Source: Bacillota bacterium (GTDB lineage Bacteria; Bacillota; Limnochordia; JAAZLZ01). Taken from it: a stretch of DNA of 6,166 nucleotides. The stretch is from NCBI GenBank assembly GCA_012799075.1, contig JAAZLZ010000233.1, positions 1 through 6,166 of the forward strand. Reading direction: 5' to 3'. Positions within the stretch are counted from its first letter, which is position 1. The number at the start of each line of letters is the position of its first letter. The position numbers were made by a program, and so were the translations under genes. Positions 5,586 through 6,166 of the stretch are shown here, in pieces. The notes under the pieces are model-generated. The model had not been told where the DNA came from. It saw only the letters and a list, made by a program, of their open reading frames with translations, and ran no database searches.

Positions 5586-6166
5586 ATGGGAGATGCAGGG
5601 ATCGGTCGAACAAGGCTAACCCCAGGTTCTTTCGTCATCGTTGAGACCGACTCCCCCCTTTACCGGGGAGCATATAAATGCCGGGCCCTAGAGGCGGGCT
5701 ACAAGATGATGCGGATCAGCGTGCCTGAAGAAGCAGGGCGCATCGCTCTAATCGCCTCAGGGACCCAGGTGTGGGTCCGGCCCCTTGATTCCGATGCCGT
5801 CATCTTTCAGGGAGTGGTCTTGACCCGCAAGAGCGGGGCTGACCGCTGCCTCGTCCTAGTCACGCCTGATCTTTACCCCGCGGCCTTGGAGCAGCTGCCG
5901 CCTTCTCCTGTAGAAGGACCAAGGACCTTGTCCCGGCTAATCGCCATCACCAGCGGCAAGGGGGGAGTGGGCAAGACGGTGCTGACCATCAATCTGGCGG
6001 TGGCCCTGGCTGGGCTTGGCAAGAAGGTCTGCATCGTCGATGGGGATTTGGGCACCGCCAATGTGGACATTCTGCTCAATTTGCTGCCTAAATACAACCT
6101 CTCCCACTTGGTGGAGGGGAGTATGGGCGCCCTGGACATCCTGTTGGACGGCCCCGGAGGAATAAA
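5586..6166 (+). CDS. FlhG/MinD-type ATPase with N-terminal YcgR/MotI-like domain (3' end outside window)
   Basis: The open frame has no stop up to the window end; 193 codons are visible. Residues 119-193 are the start of a MinD/ParA-class ATPase: Walker A SGKGGVGKT (123-131, signature Lys125, P-loop Lys130), Walker A' VDGDLGTANVDILL (151-164), LPKYNLSHLVEG (167-178) and GPGGI (189-193). These match FlhG (YlxH), which controls flagellar number and position, better than Soj or MinD. Residues about 11-100 are unlike normal FlhG, which usually starts with a short DQAxxLR motif that activates FlhF; no such motif is seen. Instead LTPGSFVIVE..., MRISVPEEAGR, LIASGTQVWVRP, VIFQGVVLTR and CLVLVTPD alternate like the N-terminal beta-barrel of YcgR/MotI brake proteins (PilZN). 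The c-di-GMP-binding PilZ half (RxxxR, D/NxSxxG) is absent. The ATPase assignment is firm, FlhG subtype likely, and the N-terminal domain a pattern-based guess. Confidence 0.8.
   Translation, partial: MGDAGIGRTRLTPGSFVIVETDSPLYRGAYKCRALEAGYKMMRISVPEEAGRIALIASGTQVWVRPLDSDAVIFQGVVLTRKSGADRCLVLVTPDLYPAALEQLPPSPVEGPRTLSRLIAITSGKGGVGKTVLTINLAVALAGLGKKVCIVDGDLGTANVDILLNLLPKYNLSHLVEGSMGALDILLDGPGGI

Overview
The window is a GC-rich (by eye close to 60% GC) bacterial chromosomal segment with every gene on the + strand. The gene order mnmE-mnmG-rsmG-noc-soj(parA)-spo0J(parB) is the classic origin-proximal cluster of Bacillota (Firmicutes). A true Noc protein next to a separate ParB points to that phylum; a GC-rich Bacillota lineage is likely, but the genus cannot be named from this sequence. 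No tRNA, rRNA, CRISPR array, insertion sequence or convincing terminator was seen.

Layout. 1-384: the 3' end of mnmE. 396-2231: mnmG. 2228-2950: rsmG, with a TTG start overlapping the mnmG stop. These three are tRNA/rRNA modification genes. After a 107-bp gap holding a small hairpin come noc (3058-3978), soj (3953-4711) and parB (4708-5559), joined by overlaps of 26 and 4 bp. The last gene starts at 5586 and runs off the window. Its C-terminal part is a MinD/FlhG-type ATPase and its N-terminal ~100 residues look like the N-terminal beta-barrel domain of YcgR/MotI flagellar-brake proteins. Tight spacing suggests one long operon, perhaps with internal control before noc.

The main interest lies in DNA sites embedded in coding sequence. 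The noc gene contains an exact copy of the Noc-binding site known from Bacillus subtilis (ATTTCCCGGGAAAT), inside a perfect 20-bp palindrome at 3595-3614. The parB gene contains a near-perfect parS (15 of 16 bases) at 5367-5382. The paralogous proteins carry matching specificity residues: Q/K/R/R in Noc and R/S/S/G in ParB, against published Q/K/K/R and R/T/A/G. Each gene therefore appears to carry the loading site for its own CTP-dependent clamp. At the Noc site the protein has one extra residue relative to relatives and AT-rich isoleucine codons, as if the DNA site had shaped the protein.

Working together: Soj and ParB, loaded at parS, act in origin segregation and in control of initiation. 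Noc, loaded at its own sites and probably membrane-anchored, prevents division over the nucleoid. The downstream FlhG-like fusion adds a second ParA/MinD-class ATPase and may link flagellar placement or number to this chromosome and cell-pole organising locus; that link is inference.
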